Positions 1 through 8,368 of a DNA stretch of 64,000 nt are shown piece by piece. The first letter of the stretch is position 1. Every line of letters begins with the position of its first letter. The notes under the pieces are model-generated. The model saw only the letters and a list, made by a program, of their open reading frames with translations. It did no database searches and was not told the origin of the DNA. The stretch covers positions 1,398,001 to 1,462,000 of the forward strand of contig NZ_FNSI01000001.1 in NCBI RefSeq assembly GCF_900104955.1, read 5' to 3'. Both the position numbers and the translations under genes were made by a program. Source of the DNA: Beijerinckia sp. 28-YEA-48. GTDB lineage: Bacteria > Pseudomonadota > Alphaproteobacteria > Rhizobiales > Beijerinckiaceae.

Positions 1-1190
1 GTAAAATAGCGATTTGTACGACTGATCGGGATGACCGCATTGCGTTCAATGATCGGCGACAGGAGGAGATCGTCTCTCATGGACAAGTCGACCGTCGCTA
101 CTCCCAGAGTGAAAGGACATACATCGGTCATGACGATGTCGTCGAGGGCCGCGTGCCTGGCCTTGAGACCGGCCTGTATCGCCGCGCCGAGTGCGACGAC
201 ATGGTCCGGTCGCGGATCGATGAGGGGGAAACGGCCGAAGAGCTTTGCCGTCATGGTGCGCACGAGGGGCATGCGCGTTGCGCCGCCCACGAGCACGATC
301 TGATCGATCTGCGCAGGATCGAGCCTGGCATCAGCAATCGCGCGCTCGATGGGCGCGCGCAGACGAGCGTTCAGTCCCTGTGCTCGCTCTTCAAAAGACG
401 CGCGCGTGAGCGTGCCTTTGCAGGTTTCTTTGTCGTCGAGGTGAATGTCCCAATCAGCCTGCTCTCGTTGCGACAGGGTGTGCTTGACCGCTTCGGCGGT
501 GGCCATCAGGCGCGCCTGATCTGCCGCTTTGACGTCGGAGAACTTGATGCCAGCGGCGGTGGCGATCAATTCCACCAGAACGTCTCTGAAGTCATTGCCG
601 CCGAGCATGGAATCGCCTGCCGAGGCGCGCACCTCCATGATTCCCTCGTATTTGTGGAGCAGCGACACGTCGAACGTGCCGCCACCGAGATCGAGGATGA
701 GGAAATGCCCTTCTTCGGTGCCTTGCAGGCCATGCGTCAATGCGGCCGCGGTCGGCTCGTTGATCAAGCGTTCGACCTTGAGACCAGCCAGCCGCGCGGC
801 GTCGAGGGTCGCTCTGCGCTGCGGATCGCTGAAATACGCTGGAACTGAAACGATCGCCTCTGTAACGTTTTGCCCGAATTGGCTTTCGGCATCGTCACGC
901 AAGGCGCGCAGCATGAGGGCGGAGAGTTCTTCAGCCCGGAATACCTTTCCGGCTAAAGTTGCGCCCATGGTTGAGCCCATCCAGCGCTTGAATGAAGCGA
1001 CGGATCGGTCCGGATGGGTGATTAAGCGGTCGAGGGCCGGGCGCCCCACGAGTATGGAGCCGTCGTCGGCGATACTGATCGCCGACGGCGTCAACGTTTC
1101 CCCAAGCGCATTGGGAATCAATTCAGGGGAACTGCCGTTCCATAGGGCGATTAGGGAGTTGGTCGTCCCGAGATCTATACCGACAATCAT
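1..1190 (-). CDS. hscC: Hsp70-family chaperone HscC, 3' part outside window
   Basis: ATP-dependent cytosolic chaperone of the Hsp70 superfamily. About 396 residues are visible from ATG 1190-1188; the rest lies beyond the window edge. The nucleotide-binding domain shows the first phosphate loop DLGTTNS near residue 6, NEPTAAAL near 145, the second phosphate loop DLGGGTFDVSL near 165 and the adenosine motif VLVGGATRMP near 300. The segment TDVCPFTLGVATVD followed by SPIIERNAVIPISR is typical of the short HscC branch rather than DnaK or HscA. HscC normally works with a J-domain partner, which may lie outside the window. No clear Shine-Dalgarno precedes the start. Family assignment is firm; HscC subtype is by motif memory. 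Confidence 0.85.
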   Translation of the reverse strand, partial: MIVGIDLGTTNSLIALWNGSSPELIPNALGETLTPSAISIADDGSILVGRPALDRLITHPDRSVASFKRWMGSTMGATLAGKVFRAEELSALMLRALRDDAESQFGQNVTEAIVSVPAYFSDPQRRATLDAARLAGLKVERLINEPTAAALTHGLQGTEEGHFLILDLGGGTFDVSLLHKYEGIMEVRASAGDSMLGGNDFRDVLVELIATAAGIKFSDVKAADQARLMATAEAVKHTLSQREQADWDIHLDDKETCKGTLTRASFEERAQGLNARLRAPIERAIADARLDPAQIDQIVLVGGATRMPLVRTMTAKLFGRFPLIDPRPDHVVALGAAIQAGLKARHAALDDIVMTDVCPFTLGVATVDLSMRDDLLLSPIIERNAVIPISRTNRYF

Positions 1191-1448
1191 TGTGTGCAGA
1201 CGAGATAAAGGAGGACCTGGCCGCTCTTTGGCCGCTGGTTCAACAGTAGCTAGATACCGTACCCAATGAAATAGGTTTGCCAGAGCGTATGCCACGACAA
1301 TCGGATAGGCGAATGCGAGCCTCTTCTAAGAGAAGGATTGATTCGCATAATCTATATTATGGAACTTAAAATCTAAGATGAAATGTGCGGAAACGCCTCT
1401 AAGCCTTTCACGCACATCCCAAATTGATGTCGCCCGCTAATCAGTCGA

Positions 1449-2561
1449 TCAGACGAGCGCCGGCTGTTTCGCGCTGCTCTTGAAGCGCGGCATGACTTCG
1501 CGCGCGAACAAGCGCATCGACTCTTCCGAGATATAGCGCGTCTCGCCCGGCCATTCGCCGAGGAAGCGCACCAGCAGATGATTGATGCCGAGATCGGCCA
1601 GTTCCTGCACTTTGGCAGCGACCGTATCGGGCGTGCCGGCGATGATGTTGAGCATGTCGCCACCAGCGGCGAAGGCAGCCGGCGTCGATTCCTCGGGCTT
1701 CTTGCGCACGACCGGTCCATGCAGCGGACCGTGCTCGGCGACGTACTTGTCGCGCATGGCGAGATGTTCGGCCCGGGCCAGCTTGGCGCGCGCTTGGGCC
1801 TCTTCGTCGGTGTCAGCGACGACGACGGCAAGCCAGTCGCAGGTGCACCAGCGCAGGCATTCGTCGATCACGTGCTGCGGATGGTTGGCCGCCACCAGAG
1901 CCTCGCGATAGATGCGGATCTGCTCGGCGAGCGGCGATTCAGCACTGAAGATGCCGAGGAAGGCCGGCAGACCGCGCTGCGCCGCCTTGATGACGGACGA
2001 ATCCCGGCTGGCCGTGCGGATCACGGTTGGATGGCGCTTGCGGTATGGGCTTGGGGTGACGCGGCGGCGCACCGTGCCCTTATAGACCGGCGTGTCGATG
2101 ACGAGTTCAGGATCGCCGGTTTGGAAGTCCCACAGGCGCTCCATGATCTCGAGCGTATCCTCGGCGGCGCGGCCGGAGCTGTGATAGTCGGCGTCAAGGC
2201 CCATGCCCAGCGGCTCCAGGCCGGCAAAACCGCTGCCCAGGCCATAGAGCGTGCGGCCCTTGGTCAGCTGATCGAGCTGGTTCATGGCCTCGACCAGGCG
2301 CACGGGATGATAATACGGGATCGAAAGCACGCCGAAACCGAGATAGCGATCCGGCCCGATCTGCGGCGCGATATAGGACGCGAACTGGATCGGATTGCTA
2401 TGCCACGGCCCGCGGAAATGATGCTCCGTGAACCAGGGATTGAAGCCGAGTTCCGCCGCCAGCAAGGACTGTTCGACCGCGATGCCGAGCACGCGCTCGT
2501 CCGCCGCCGGACCGTCCTCGACGGCGACATACATCGTCAAAACCATTGTCGAGAAATCCAT
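1449..2561 (-). CDS. LLM-class flavin-dependent monooxygenase
   Basis: Bacterial luciferase-like (F420/FMN) oxidoreductase of 370 residues, normal for the family. It should use reduced flavin and oxygen to oxidise an unknown substrate in the cytosol. The N-terminus carries the TIM-barrel pattern with FNPWFTEHHF near residue 40, FGVLSIPYYHPVRLVE near 95 and the GLGSGF turn near 125, as in LLM enzymes. An AAGGAC Shine-Dalgarno lies about 9 bases before the ATG. It is transcribed divergently from the aldehyde dehydrogenase at 3059, so an oxidation product might be passed on as an aldehyde; this link is inference. A second LLM enzyme lies at 29402. The substrate cannot be told. Confidence 0.88.
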   Translation of the reverse strand: MDFSTMVLTMYVAVEDGPAADERVLGIAVEQSLLAAELGFNPWFTEHHFRGPWHSNPIQFASYIAPQIGPDRYLGFGVLSIPYYHPVRLVEAMNQLDQLTKGRTLYGLGSGFAGLEPLGMGLDADYHSSGRAAEDTLEIMERLWDFQTGDPELVIDTPVYKGTVRRRVTPSPYRKRHPTVIRTASRDSSVIKAAQRGLPAFLGIFSAESPLAEQIRIYREALVAANHPQHVIDECLRWCTCDWLAVVVADTDEEAQARAKLARAEHLAMRDKYVAEHGPLHGPVVRKKPEESTPAAFAAGGDMLNIIAGTPDTVAAKVQELADLGINHLLVRFLGEWPGETRYISEESMRLFAREVMPRFKSSAKQPALV

Positions 2562-2952
2562 CGCGTTTCGTCCTTATTGGTCTTCAGTGATTAAACGTTG
2601 ACGCGATGCATATCGGCCAGCGGAGCTGCGGCATCGATAACTGCCAAGTCGTCGTTCGTCAAAAGTCGCTGTCCATCAAAATGACAGCGCAGACTGTCGG
2701 ATTTTCTTGCGGCAGACGCCGGATTTCGCGCCAGGATTGGCGCGATCATTACACCCGATTTTTGCGCACGGCCCGAGGTCCGACAATCGCCAATTGAGCA
2801 TCCGAGCGATGCGTGAATGACGTATTTGATTATGAAAGCGCGCCATTCGCGCCCCCCAAACCCGCGTCGTCGGACGGCTTGTTATGGCTCGTGCGGAGAC
2901 AGGTTATGACTTTGAATATTCTCTCCAATCGCGCCCGCCAATCTCATTGACT
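2562..2952. other. Divergent intergenic region, no gene seen
   Basis: Sequence between the divergently transcribed monooxygenase and aldehyde dehydrogenase. It has short unsupported open frames only. It should contain the monooxygenase promoter, but no box was convincing by eye. The right-hand end, with two inverted repeats, is annotated separately. Confidence 0.5.
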
Positions 2953-2976
2953 CGCTATATTCTAAAATATATAGCG
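2953..2976. promoter_or_regulatory. Inverted repeat, candidate operator 1 upstream of aldehyde dehydrogenase
   Basis: Perfect 8-base arms CGCTATAT and ATATAGCG with an 8-base AT-rich spacer, about 82 bases before the aldehyde dehydrogenase start. It lies immediately beside a second, longer inverted repeat. Seen directly; the operator role is inferred from position. Confidence 0.5.
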
Positions 2977-2979
2977 ATT

Positions 2980-3008
2980 TAATATTGGCTGCAAAATAGC
3001 CAATATTA
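2980..3008. promoter_or_regulatory. Inverted repeat, candidate operator 2 upstream of aldehyde dehydrogenase
   Basis: Perfect 11-base arms TAATATTGGCT and AGCCAATATTA around a 7-base spacer GCAAAAT, ending 50 bases before the dehydrogenase start codon. It could be a regulator-binding site or an RNA hairpin in the 5' leader. No T-run follows, so a terminator is unlikely. Confidence 0.55.
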
Positions 3009-3058
3009 CCGTCATATCAAGACGGAAGATAATAATTCTTACAATTTTGGAGGAAGCA

Positions 3059-4528
3059 ATGCACGGCATGAAGGACGTGACAGGCAAAATGTTGATCGGC
3101 GGAAAGCTCGTCGACAGCCTCGATGGCGGATGGCTTGAATCGATCAACCCGGCCGACGAAACACAGCTGGGCCGTGTGCCCATGGGCAGCAAGCGGGACA
3201 TGGATGCAGCGGTCGATGCCGCGGCGGAGGCCTTCCCCGCCTGGGCTGCGCTATCGATGGAACAGCGGGCTGGCTATGTTCATAAGCTGGCCGACGCCAT
3301 CCTCGCCAAGGCGGAAGATTTCGCTCGTATTGAATCACTCGATACTGGCAATACGCTGCCGCCGATGCGTCATGACGTCATCAACGCCGTCGAGCGCATG
3401 CGCTTTGCCGCCGGCCTGGCCTATGAGATCAAGGGCGAGACCATCCCCTCCTCGGCTGGCAACATTCATCTGACGCTGCGCGTGCCTTATGGCGTGGTTG
3501 GTCGCATCATTCCGTTCAATCATCCCATTGGCTTTGCGGCCTCGCGGATCGCTCCGGCCATCGTCACAGGCAATACGATGGTCATCAAGCCGTCGGAACA
3601 GAGCCCGCTGTCGGCGGCGATCTTGGCGGAGCTGTGCGCGGCGATCTTGCCGCCCGGCGTCGTCAATATCGTGACCGGTGGCCGCGAGACCGGCGAAGCA
3701 CTGGTGCGCAATCCGAAGGTCAAGCGCATCGCCTTTATCGGCTCGGCAGCCTCGGGCATGGCGATCCAGAAAGCCGCGGCCGAGACGGCCGTGAAACATG
3801 TGACCCTTGAATTGGGTGGCAAGAATCCGCTCGTCGCTTTCCCGGACGCTGATCTTGACCGGGTCGCGGCAGCGGCGGTCGGTGGCATGAATTTCGGCTG
3901 GCAGGGGCAGTCCTGTGGCTCGATGAGCCGCATCCTGCTGCACGAAGACATTTATGACGCCGTGCTGGAAAAGATCCTGGAGCGGGTCAAGACCATCAAG
4001 GTTGGGCATCCCCTCGATGACGACACCAATATGGGGCCGATCAACAACCAGGGCCAATACAAGAAGGTTCTGTCCTATATCGAGATCGGCAGGAGCGAAG
4101 GCGCCAAGCTGCTGTTGGGTGGTGGGCGTCCGAAGGGCGAGCAGTTCAAGCGCGGTTACTGGGTCGAGCCGACCGTGTTCGGTGATGTGAACATGTCGAT
4201 GCGGATCGCCAAGGAGGAAATCTTCGGCCCGGTGATGTCGATCTTGAAGTTCAAGACTGAGGCGGAGGCCATCGCCATGGCCAACGCCGTCGATCTGGGG
4301 CTGACTGGCGCTGTCTGGACGCAGGATATCAGCCGCGCTCTGCGCGTCGCCCAGGCGATAGAGGCGGGCTACATCTGGGTCAACGGCGTGGGCACGCACT
4401 ATCGTGGCGTTCCCTACGGCGGTTTCAAGAACTCAGGTGTCGGCCGCGAAGAGGGCTTGAGCGAGATCCTCAGCTATACCGAAGAGAAGGTGATCAATCT
4501 CTGCAACGGCGATATCCGCAAAAAGTAG
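3059..4528 (+). CDS. NAD(P)-dependent aldehyde dehydrogenase
   Basis: ALDH-superfamily enzyme oxidising an aldehyde to its acid with NAD(P). The start is ATG 3059 (489 residues); the upstream in-frame TTG at 3047 overlaps the strong GGAGGA ribosome site at 3049-3054 and is rejected. Catalytic residues are all present: Asn154 in IPFNHP, the general base Glu251 in ELGGKNP, and nucleophile Cys286 in GQSCGS. The C-terminal EEIFGPV and PYGGFKNSG motifs are typical. The gene stands alone, divergent from a luciferase-like monooxygenase and followed by a strong hairpin at 4559. Resemblance is to betaine/gamma-aminobutyraldehyde-type ALDHs, but the substrate cannot be fixed from sequence. Tandem inverted repeats upstream suggest specific control. 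Confidence 0.92.
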   Translation: MHGMKDVTGKMLIGGKLVDSLDGGWLESINPADETQLGRVPMGSKRDMDAAVDAAAEAFPAWAALSMEQRAGYVHKLADAILAKAEDFARIESLDTGNTLPPMRHDVINAVERMRFAAGLAYEIKGETIPSSAGNIHLTLRVPYGVVGRIIPFNHPIGFAASRIAPAIVTGNTMVIKPSEQSPLSAAILAELCAAILPPGVVNIVTGGRETGEALVRNPKVKRIAFIGSAASGMAIQKAAAETAVKHVTLELGGKNPLVAFPDADLDRVAAAAVGGMNFGWQGQSCGSMSRILLHEDIYDAVLEKILERVKTIKVGHPLDDDTNMGPINNQGQYKKVLSYIEIGRSEGAKLLLGGGRPKGEQFKRGYWVEPTVFGDVNMSMRIAKEEIFGPVMSILKFKTEAEAIAMANAVDLGLTGAVWTQDISRALRVAQAIEAGYIWVNGVGTHYRGVPYGGFKNSGVGREEGLSEILSYTEEKVINLCNGDIRKK

Positions 4529-4558
4529 GATCGGCTTCAGTCTTTCTGAATCAAAGAA

Positions 4559-4587
4559 CGTCGTGTCGGCTGGCAGCCGGCACGACG
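4559..4587. terminator. Hairpin terminator between convergent ALDH and Bug genes
   Basis: Thirteen-base stem CGTCGTGTCGGCT / AGCCGGCACGACG with one G-U pair and a 3-base loop, followed on the plus strand by a pyrimidine-rich stretch (CTTCTATTTG). It lies between converging genes and may serve both. Confidence 0.7.
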
Positions 4588-4643
4588 CTTCTATTTGTGT
4601 TCATCCTGGCAGCATATCGCGCAAAGCGCCCTCTCCTGCCGGA

Positions 4644-5621
4644 TCAATTGACCTTGATATCGAGTGCTTTAATCACCGGCTTCCAGCGGCTGATTTCGGC
4701 GTCAATAACCGCACGGAATTCCTCTGCCGTATTGGCGACCGGCTCCATCTGCAGAGTGGCCAGCTTGTCGCGCGAAGCCGGGGATGTGATCACTTGTGCC
4801 GCCAGCGTCTGCATCCGCGCGAGAAAGGCCGGTGGTGTCCCGGCGGGCGCGATCAGGCCCAGCCAGGCGTCGGCCTCCACATCAATGCCGGCCTCTTTGA
4901 GCGTCGGCGTATCGGGCAGAAAGCGTGAGCGCTTCGCCGTGGAAATGGCGAGAATCTTGATCTCCCCAGATTCTAGCTGCGGCGTCACGGCGATCGAGGG
5001 CAGAAAAGCGATCTGGACGTCGCCGCGCAGCAGCGCCGTCATGGCGGCGGGTGAGCCTTGCAAAGGCAGATGCACCATTTTAGCGCCGGCCTTTTGCGCG
5101 ATCGCTTCCATGGCCAAGTGCGATAGGGAACCGACGCCGATGGATCCATACGTGTATTTGCCAGGCTCCTTCTTCAACAGCGCAATCAGATCCCTAACAG
5201 TGTCGACGCCCATGCTTGCATTGACGGCGAGGACGCTGGGCTGCGTGGCAAGCAGGGTGACGGCTGCGATGTCTTTTGCGGGATCGTATTTGAGCTGGCT
5301 GAACAGAATGGTGTTGATCGCGAGGGGGCCGCCGATGCTGACGCCGATCGTGCTGCCGTCGGGATCAGCCTTGGCGACGGCATCCGTACCAATGTTGCCG
5401 CTGGCGCCTGGTTTGTTCTCAACGATGAATGTCGCACTGGGCGCGCTCTGTTGCAGACCGTCGGCCAGGATGCGCGCGACGGCGTCAGGCGTTGATCCCG
5501 GGGCGAACGGGACCACGATCTTAACGAGTTTGCTTGGCCACTCGGCGGATTTGGGGCCTTGCGCCAGGGCGGGCGCGGCGCATATGGCCGCGACCGATAC
5601 GAGTGCAGCGATCAATCGCAT
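4644..5621 (-). CDS. Bug/TctC-family periplasmic substrate-binding protein
   Basis: Extracytoplasmic receptor of the tripartite tricarboxylate transporter (TTT) type, 325 residues. It has a Sec signal peptide (MRLIAALVSVAAICAAPALA) and the early Bug pattern KIVVPFAPGSTPD near residue 33, followed by ENKPGASGNIG near 70, the loops that grip carboxylates in this family. A GGGAGG ribosome site precedes the ATG. No TctA/TctB membrane subunits are nearby, so it is an orphan receptor, as is common for Bug proteins. It follows the FAD oxidoreductase at 5678 by 56 bases on the same strand and probably shares its transcript. The ligand is unknown, probably an organic acid. Confidence 0.9.
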   Translation of the reverse strand: MRLIAALVSVAAICAAPALAQGPKSAEWPSKLVKIVVPFAPGSTPDAVARILADGLQQSAPSATFIVENKPGASGNIGTDAVAKADPDGSTIGVSIGGPLAINTILFSQLKYDPAKDIAAVTLLATQPSVLAVNASMGVDTVRDLIALLKKEPGKYTYGSIGVGSLSHLAMEAIAQKAGAKMVHLPLQGSPAAMTALLRGDVQIAFLPSIAVTPQLESGEIKILAISTAKRSRFLPDTPTLKEAGIDVEADAWLGLIAPAGTPPAFLARMQTLAAQVITSPASRDKLATLQMEPVANTAEEFRAVIDAEISRWKPVIKALDIKVN

Positions 5622-5677
5622 TTCGAATAACCTCCCTATTCAAAACAATTTCGTTCAGGTGTCTTCAGTTTCCTCGT

Positions 5678-7033
5678 TTAGGTTTCCTGGCGTCCTAGAA
5701 AGGCTCCATCCCGCTGCAAGCGCTCTTGCAAGGCGCTAACGGAAATGTTCGCAGGTGTGGATTGAGCCGCGATCGCCATGTCGGCGGCGGTTCCGGCGGC
5801 CTGCCCCATCACAAAGCAGGCTCCGGAGACGCGCGCGGCGGACTGCCCCATGTGGGTCATGGACGCGCAGCGCCCTGCCACCAGTAGATTGTCGACCTGT
5901 TGCGGCAATAACATTCTGTAGGGCATTTGATTGTAGCCTCTTGAGCCTTCCGATGCCCATTTGATAACGATATCGCCACTCACATGCGCTTCGATCGGCC
6001 AACCGTTGACACCAATCGTGTCATCGAAGCTCACACAGTTGAGTACGTCATCTTCGCTCAACATGTAGGGGCCGACGATGCGGCGGGTCTCGCGAATGCC
6101 GATCTGCGGCGCGATATCGACGATGTAGGAGTTTTCAAAGCCTGGGACTGTCTTCAGGAATTGGAATACGTCGGCGATCTGCCGCCGGCCGATCATTTCA
6201 CCGCGTGACAGGTCATCAGCGTCAGTGCCGTCGATCGCGGTGCCATCATCGCGTGCGAGCTGAGTCATGTTGGCGCGCCATTCGATTCCGCTTCTGTGCG
6301 GACGCACGATGGGTGTTTTGCGCGGAAAGCGGCGATTGCTGGTGCGCTCTGCCTCAGCCATCAATTTCGCGAGGCCCGTCCATGAATAATCAACGCGCGC
6401 CGGGTCGACGGCATTGATGCGAAACATCGACGAGGGGTAGAGCATATTGCCGTTGCCGTCGCCCAACTCAAAGGGCGCGCCGGCCCAGGCCGCGAGATCG
6501 CCATCGCCCGAACAGTCGATAAACATCTGTCCCTTGACGGCCCGCCTGCCCGACTTCGTCTCGAGGAAAATCGCGCCGATGCGTCCCGGCGCTTCCATAT
6601 GCAGCGCGCTCGCCAAGGCATGAAACAGAATGTCCACTCCAGCGGAGAGCAGGAGTTCGTCAGCGGCGATCTTATAGGCCGATGTGTCGTAGGCTTGCGC
6701 CTGAATGCGCCCAAACACGTCGTGCGGCTCGCGCAGGCCGCCTAAATGATCGATGCGATCGAGAAGATCGTCGGCGACGCCATGAACCACCTGCTGGTTT
6801 TCGCCATGCACATTGGCATGCAAACCGCAGAAATTGGTCACCCCTGCCGCTGTCCCCATGCCGCCCAGGAAGCCGTAGCGCTCGATCAGCAGGGTCGAAC
6901 GGCCGCTGCGTCCGGCGGCAACGGCCGCCGCTATGCCCGCGGGGCCGCCGCCCAACACCACGACGTCGTATTCGCCATAGACCGGGATCGATCGAGCCGG
7001 TTCCAAAATGGCCGGGTGTGGGGTGCGCGCCAT
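5678..7033 (-). CDS. FAD-dependent oxidoreductase (FAD_oxidored family)
   Basis: Flavoprotein of 451 residues with an N-terminal Rossmann dinucleotide fold: VVLGGGPAGIAAAVAAGRSG near residue 25, then an acidic beta-strand end (LIERYGFLGG). A second conserved block, FIDCSGDGDLAAWAGA near 170, and the C-terminal LLVAGRCASMTHMGQSAARV fit the family annotated as FAD-dependent oxidoreductases similar to xanthan-lyase-associated and thiazole-type flavoproteins. An AAGAGG ribosome site lies upstream of the ATG. It is divergent from the LysR regulator at 7173 and upstream of the Bug receptor at 4644, suggesting LysR-controlled uptake and oxidation of an organic acid. The substrate is unknown. Confidence 0.85.
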   Translation of the reverse strand: MARTPHPAILEPARSIPVYGEYDVVVLGGGPAGIAAAVAAGRSGRSTLLIERYGFLGGMGTAAGVTNFCGLHANVHGENQQVVHGVADDLLDRIDHLGGLREPHDVFGRIQAQAYDTSAYKIAADELLLSAGVDILFHALASALHMEAPGRIGAIFLETKSGRRAVKGQMFIDCSGDGDLAAWAGAPFELGDGNGNMLYPSSMFRINAVDPARVDYSWTGLAKLMAEAERTSNRRFPRKTPIVRPHRSGIEWRANMTQLARDDGTAIDGTDADDLSRGEMIGRRQIADVFQFLKTVPGFENSYIVDIAPQIGIRETRRIVGPYMLSEDDVLNCVSFDDTIGVNGWPIEAHVSGDIVIKWASEGSRGYNQMPYRMLLPQQVDNLLVAGRCASMTHMGQSAARVSGACFVMGQAAGTAADMAIAAQSTPANISVSALQERLQRDGAFLGRQET

Positions 7034-7172
7034 GTGCGATTTCCTCTTGTCTTCGGGCGCCGCGTCTAGGTTTGGAGCTAGTTGAGCGCTTGGAAATCGA
7101 GCGGTAACATCGCGCGATTAGGAGTAGAATATGCTTTTTTGGATGATCATTTAATCTAAATCGAGTGAGCTG

Positions 7173-8096
7173 ATGGACATCTATCTGAATTTCAAGGCGT
7201 TCCAGGTCGCGGCACGTCGAGGAAGTTTTTCAGCCGCCGCACGCGAGCTTGGCCTGGCGGCCTCGGTCGTCACCAAACGCGTTACGCAGTTGGAACATCA
7301 CCTGAAGACGGTGCTGTTTGAGCGGTCCACGCGCAGCCTTTCCCTCACCGAGGCCGGTCGTCGCTATCTCGAACGGTCCCGTCTGGCCATTGCTGGTTTC
7401 GAGGATTTATTGCGGGATACTGGCAGTTCGTCGGAGGATGTAGAGGATTTTTTGCGGGTCAAATTCCCGACATCGCTGACGATTTTTCAACTGCGGAAAA
7501 TTGTCAGTCGCTATCGAGCGGACTTCCCGCGCGTCAGACTTGAGATCGTGCTGATGGACCGTCCCGTCGATCCGGTGGCAGAGGGGTTCGATCTCGCGGT
7601 TGGCGCTTATTGGACAACGTTCGGTGGTGTCGTCGAGACACATTTGCTTACCGTCGATCGGGTGCTTTGCGCAGCGGCGAGCTATATCGCCGGGAATGCA
7701 CCGTTGCGCCACCCACGCGAATTGGCGGCCCATGCTTGCTTGAACTATCTGCCAACGGGCAACGCATGGACCTTCAAAACCAAACAGGGCCTGGTAACAG
7801 TCGAAGTAACGCCGACCTTGAGTTCGAACGACGCTCAAATCCTTATCGATGCTGCGGTTGCTGGAACCGGAATTGTGTTGCTTTCGGAATATATGGTGCG
7901 TGATCTGTTGGCTTCCGGAACGCTTATTCAGTTGTTGCCCGAATTCTCAATCCCGCCATTTCAGATTACAGCAGTCGCGCCTATTCGCCGTGGCGATGCA
8001 CCGGCCGTGCGTGCGCTGATTGAACGGCTTCGGCAGTCCTTGGCTCTGACGTTTGAACATTCCGATCCGGATATCGAAACTGCTCGCCTTGATTAA
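7173..8096 (+). CDS. LysR-family transcriptional regulator
   Basis: LTTR of 307 residues. The N-terminal winged helix-turn-helix covers residues 1-60 (FQVAARRGSFSAAARELGLAASVVTKRVTQLE), followed by the linker helix and a periplasmic-binding-protein-like effector domain from about residue 90. Serine replaces the usual residues in the recognition helix (AASVVTKRV), but the pattern is clear. It is divergent from the FAD oxidoreductase/Bug pair, the classical arrangement of an LTTR with its target, so it probably senses the substrate or product of that pathway. The 139-base divergent region should carry the operator. Confidence 0.9.
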   Translation: MDIYLNFKAFQVAARRGSFSAAARELGLAASVVTKRVTQLEHHLKTVLFERSTRSLSLTEAGRRYLERSRLAIAGFEDLLRDTGSSSEDVEDFLRVKFPTSLTIFQLRKIVSRYRADFPRVRLEIVLMDRPVDPVAEGFDLAVGAYWTTFGGVVETHLLTVDRVLCAAASYIAGNAPLRHPRELAAHACLNYLPTGNAWTFKTKQGLVTVEVTPTLSSNDAQILIDAAVAGTGIVLLSEYMVRDLLASGTLIQLLPEFSIPPFQITAVAPIRRGDAPAVRALIERLRQSLALTFEHSDPDIETARLD

Positions 8097-8185
8097 ATGC
8101 GGAGATGTCGTGTCGTCTGGCGACAGTGACGTTTCGATTTCTGTTTACCGAAAACATGATGACTTCAGGTTGAAGCAAGCGCCCT

Positions 8186-8212
8186 GCCCACCGACGTGAT
8201 CGTCGCGTGGGC
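8186..8212. terminator. Hairpin downstream of LysR gene
   Basis: Stem GCCCACCGACG / CGTCGCGTGGGC with a TGAT loop and one bulged base, about 90 bases after the LysR stop. No T-run follows. A weak intrinsic terminator or processing hairpin. Confidence 0.45.
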
Positions 8213-8368
8213 AAATGAAGCGCACCTCCGTTTCGAGTGTGGGCACCAACACACGAGAGAGCGACAACGAAGGCATTTGTGCGATTCAGGAAAATTGAGC
8301 GATAATGGTTTCGGAATGCGAGCGCTCGTGCGCATGACATCAGGCGAATATCATTGAGGGGAAAGTCC

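Noticed and set aside
1191..1240. AAAGGAGG on the plus strand at about 1207 as a ribosome site
   Set aside because: No start codon at a suitable distance and no conserved frame follows on that strand.
3335..4399. 354-codon minus-strand frame over the aldehyde dehydrogenase
   Set aside because: Antisense to a gene with all ALDH motifs; no independent evidence.
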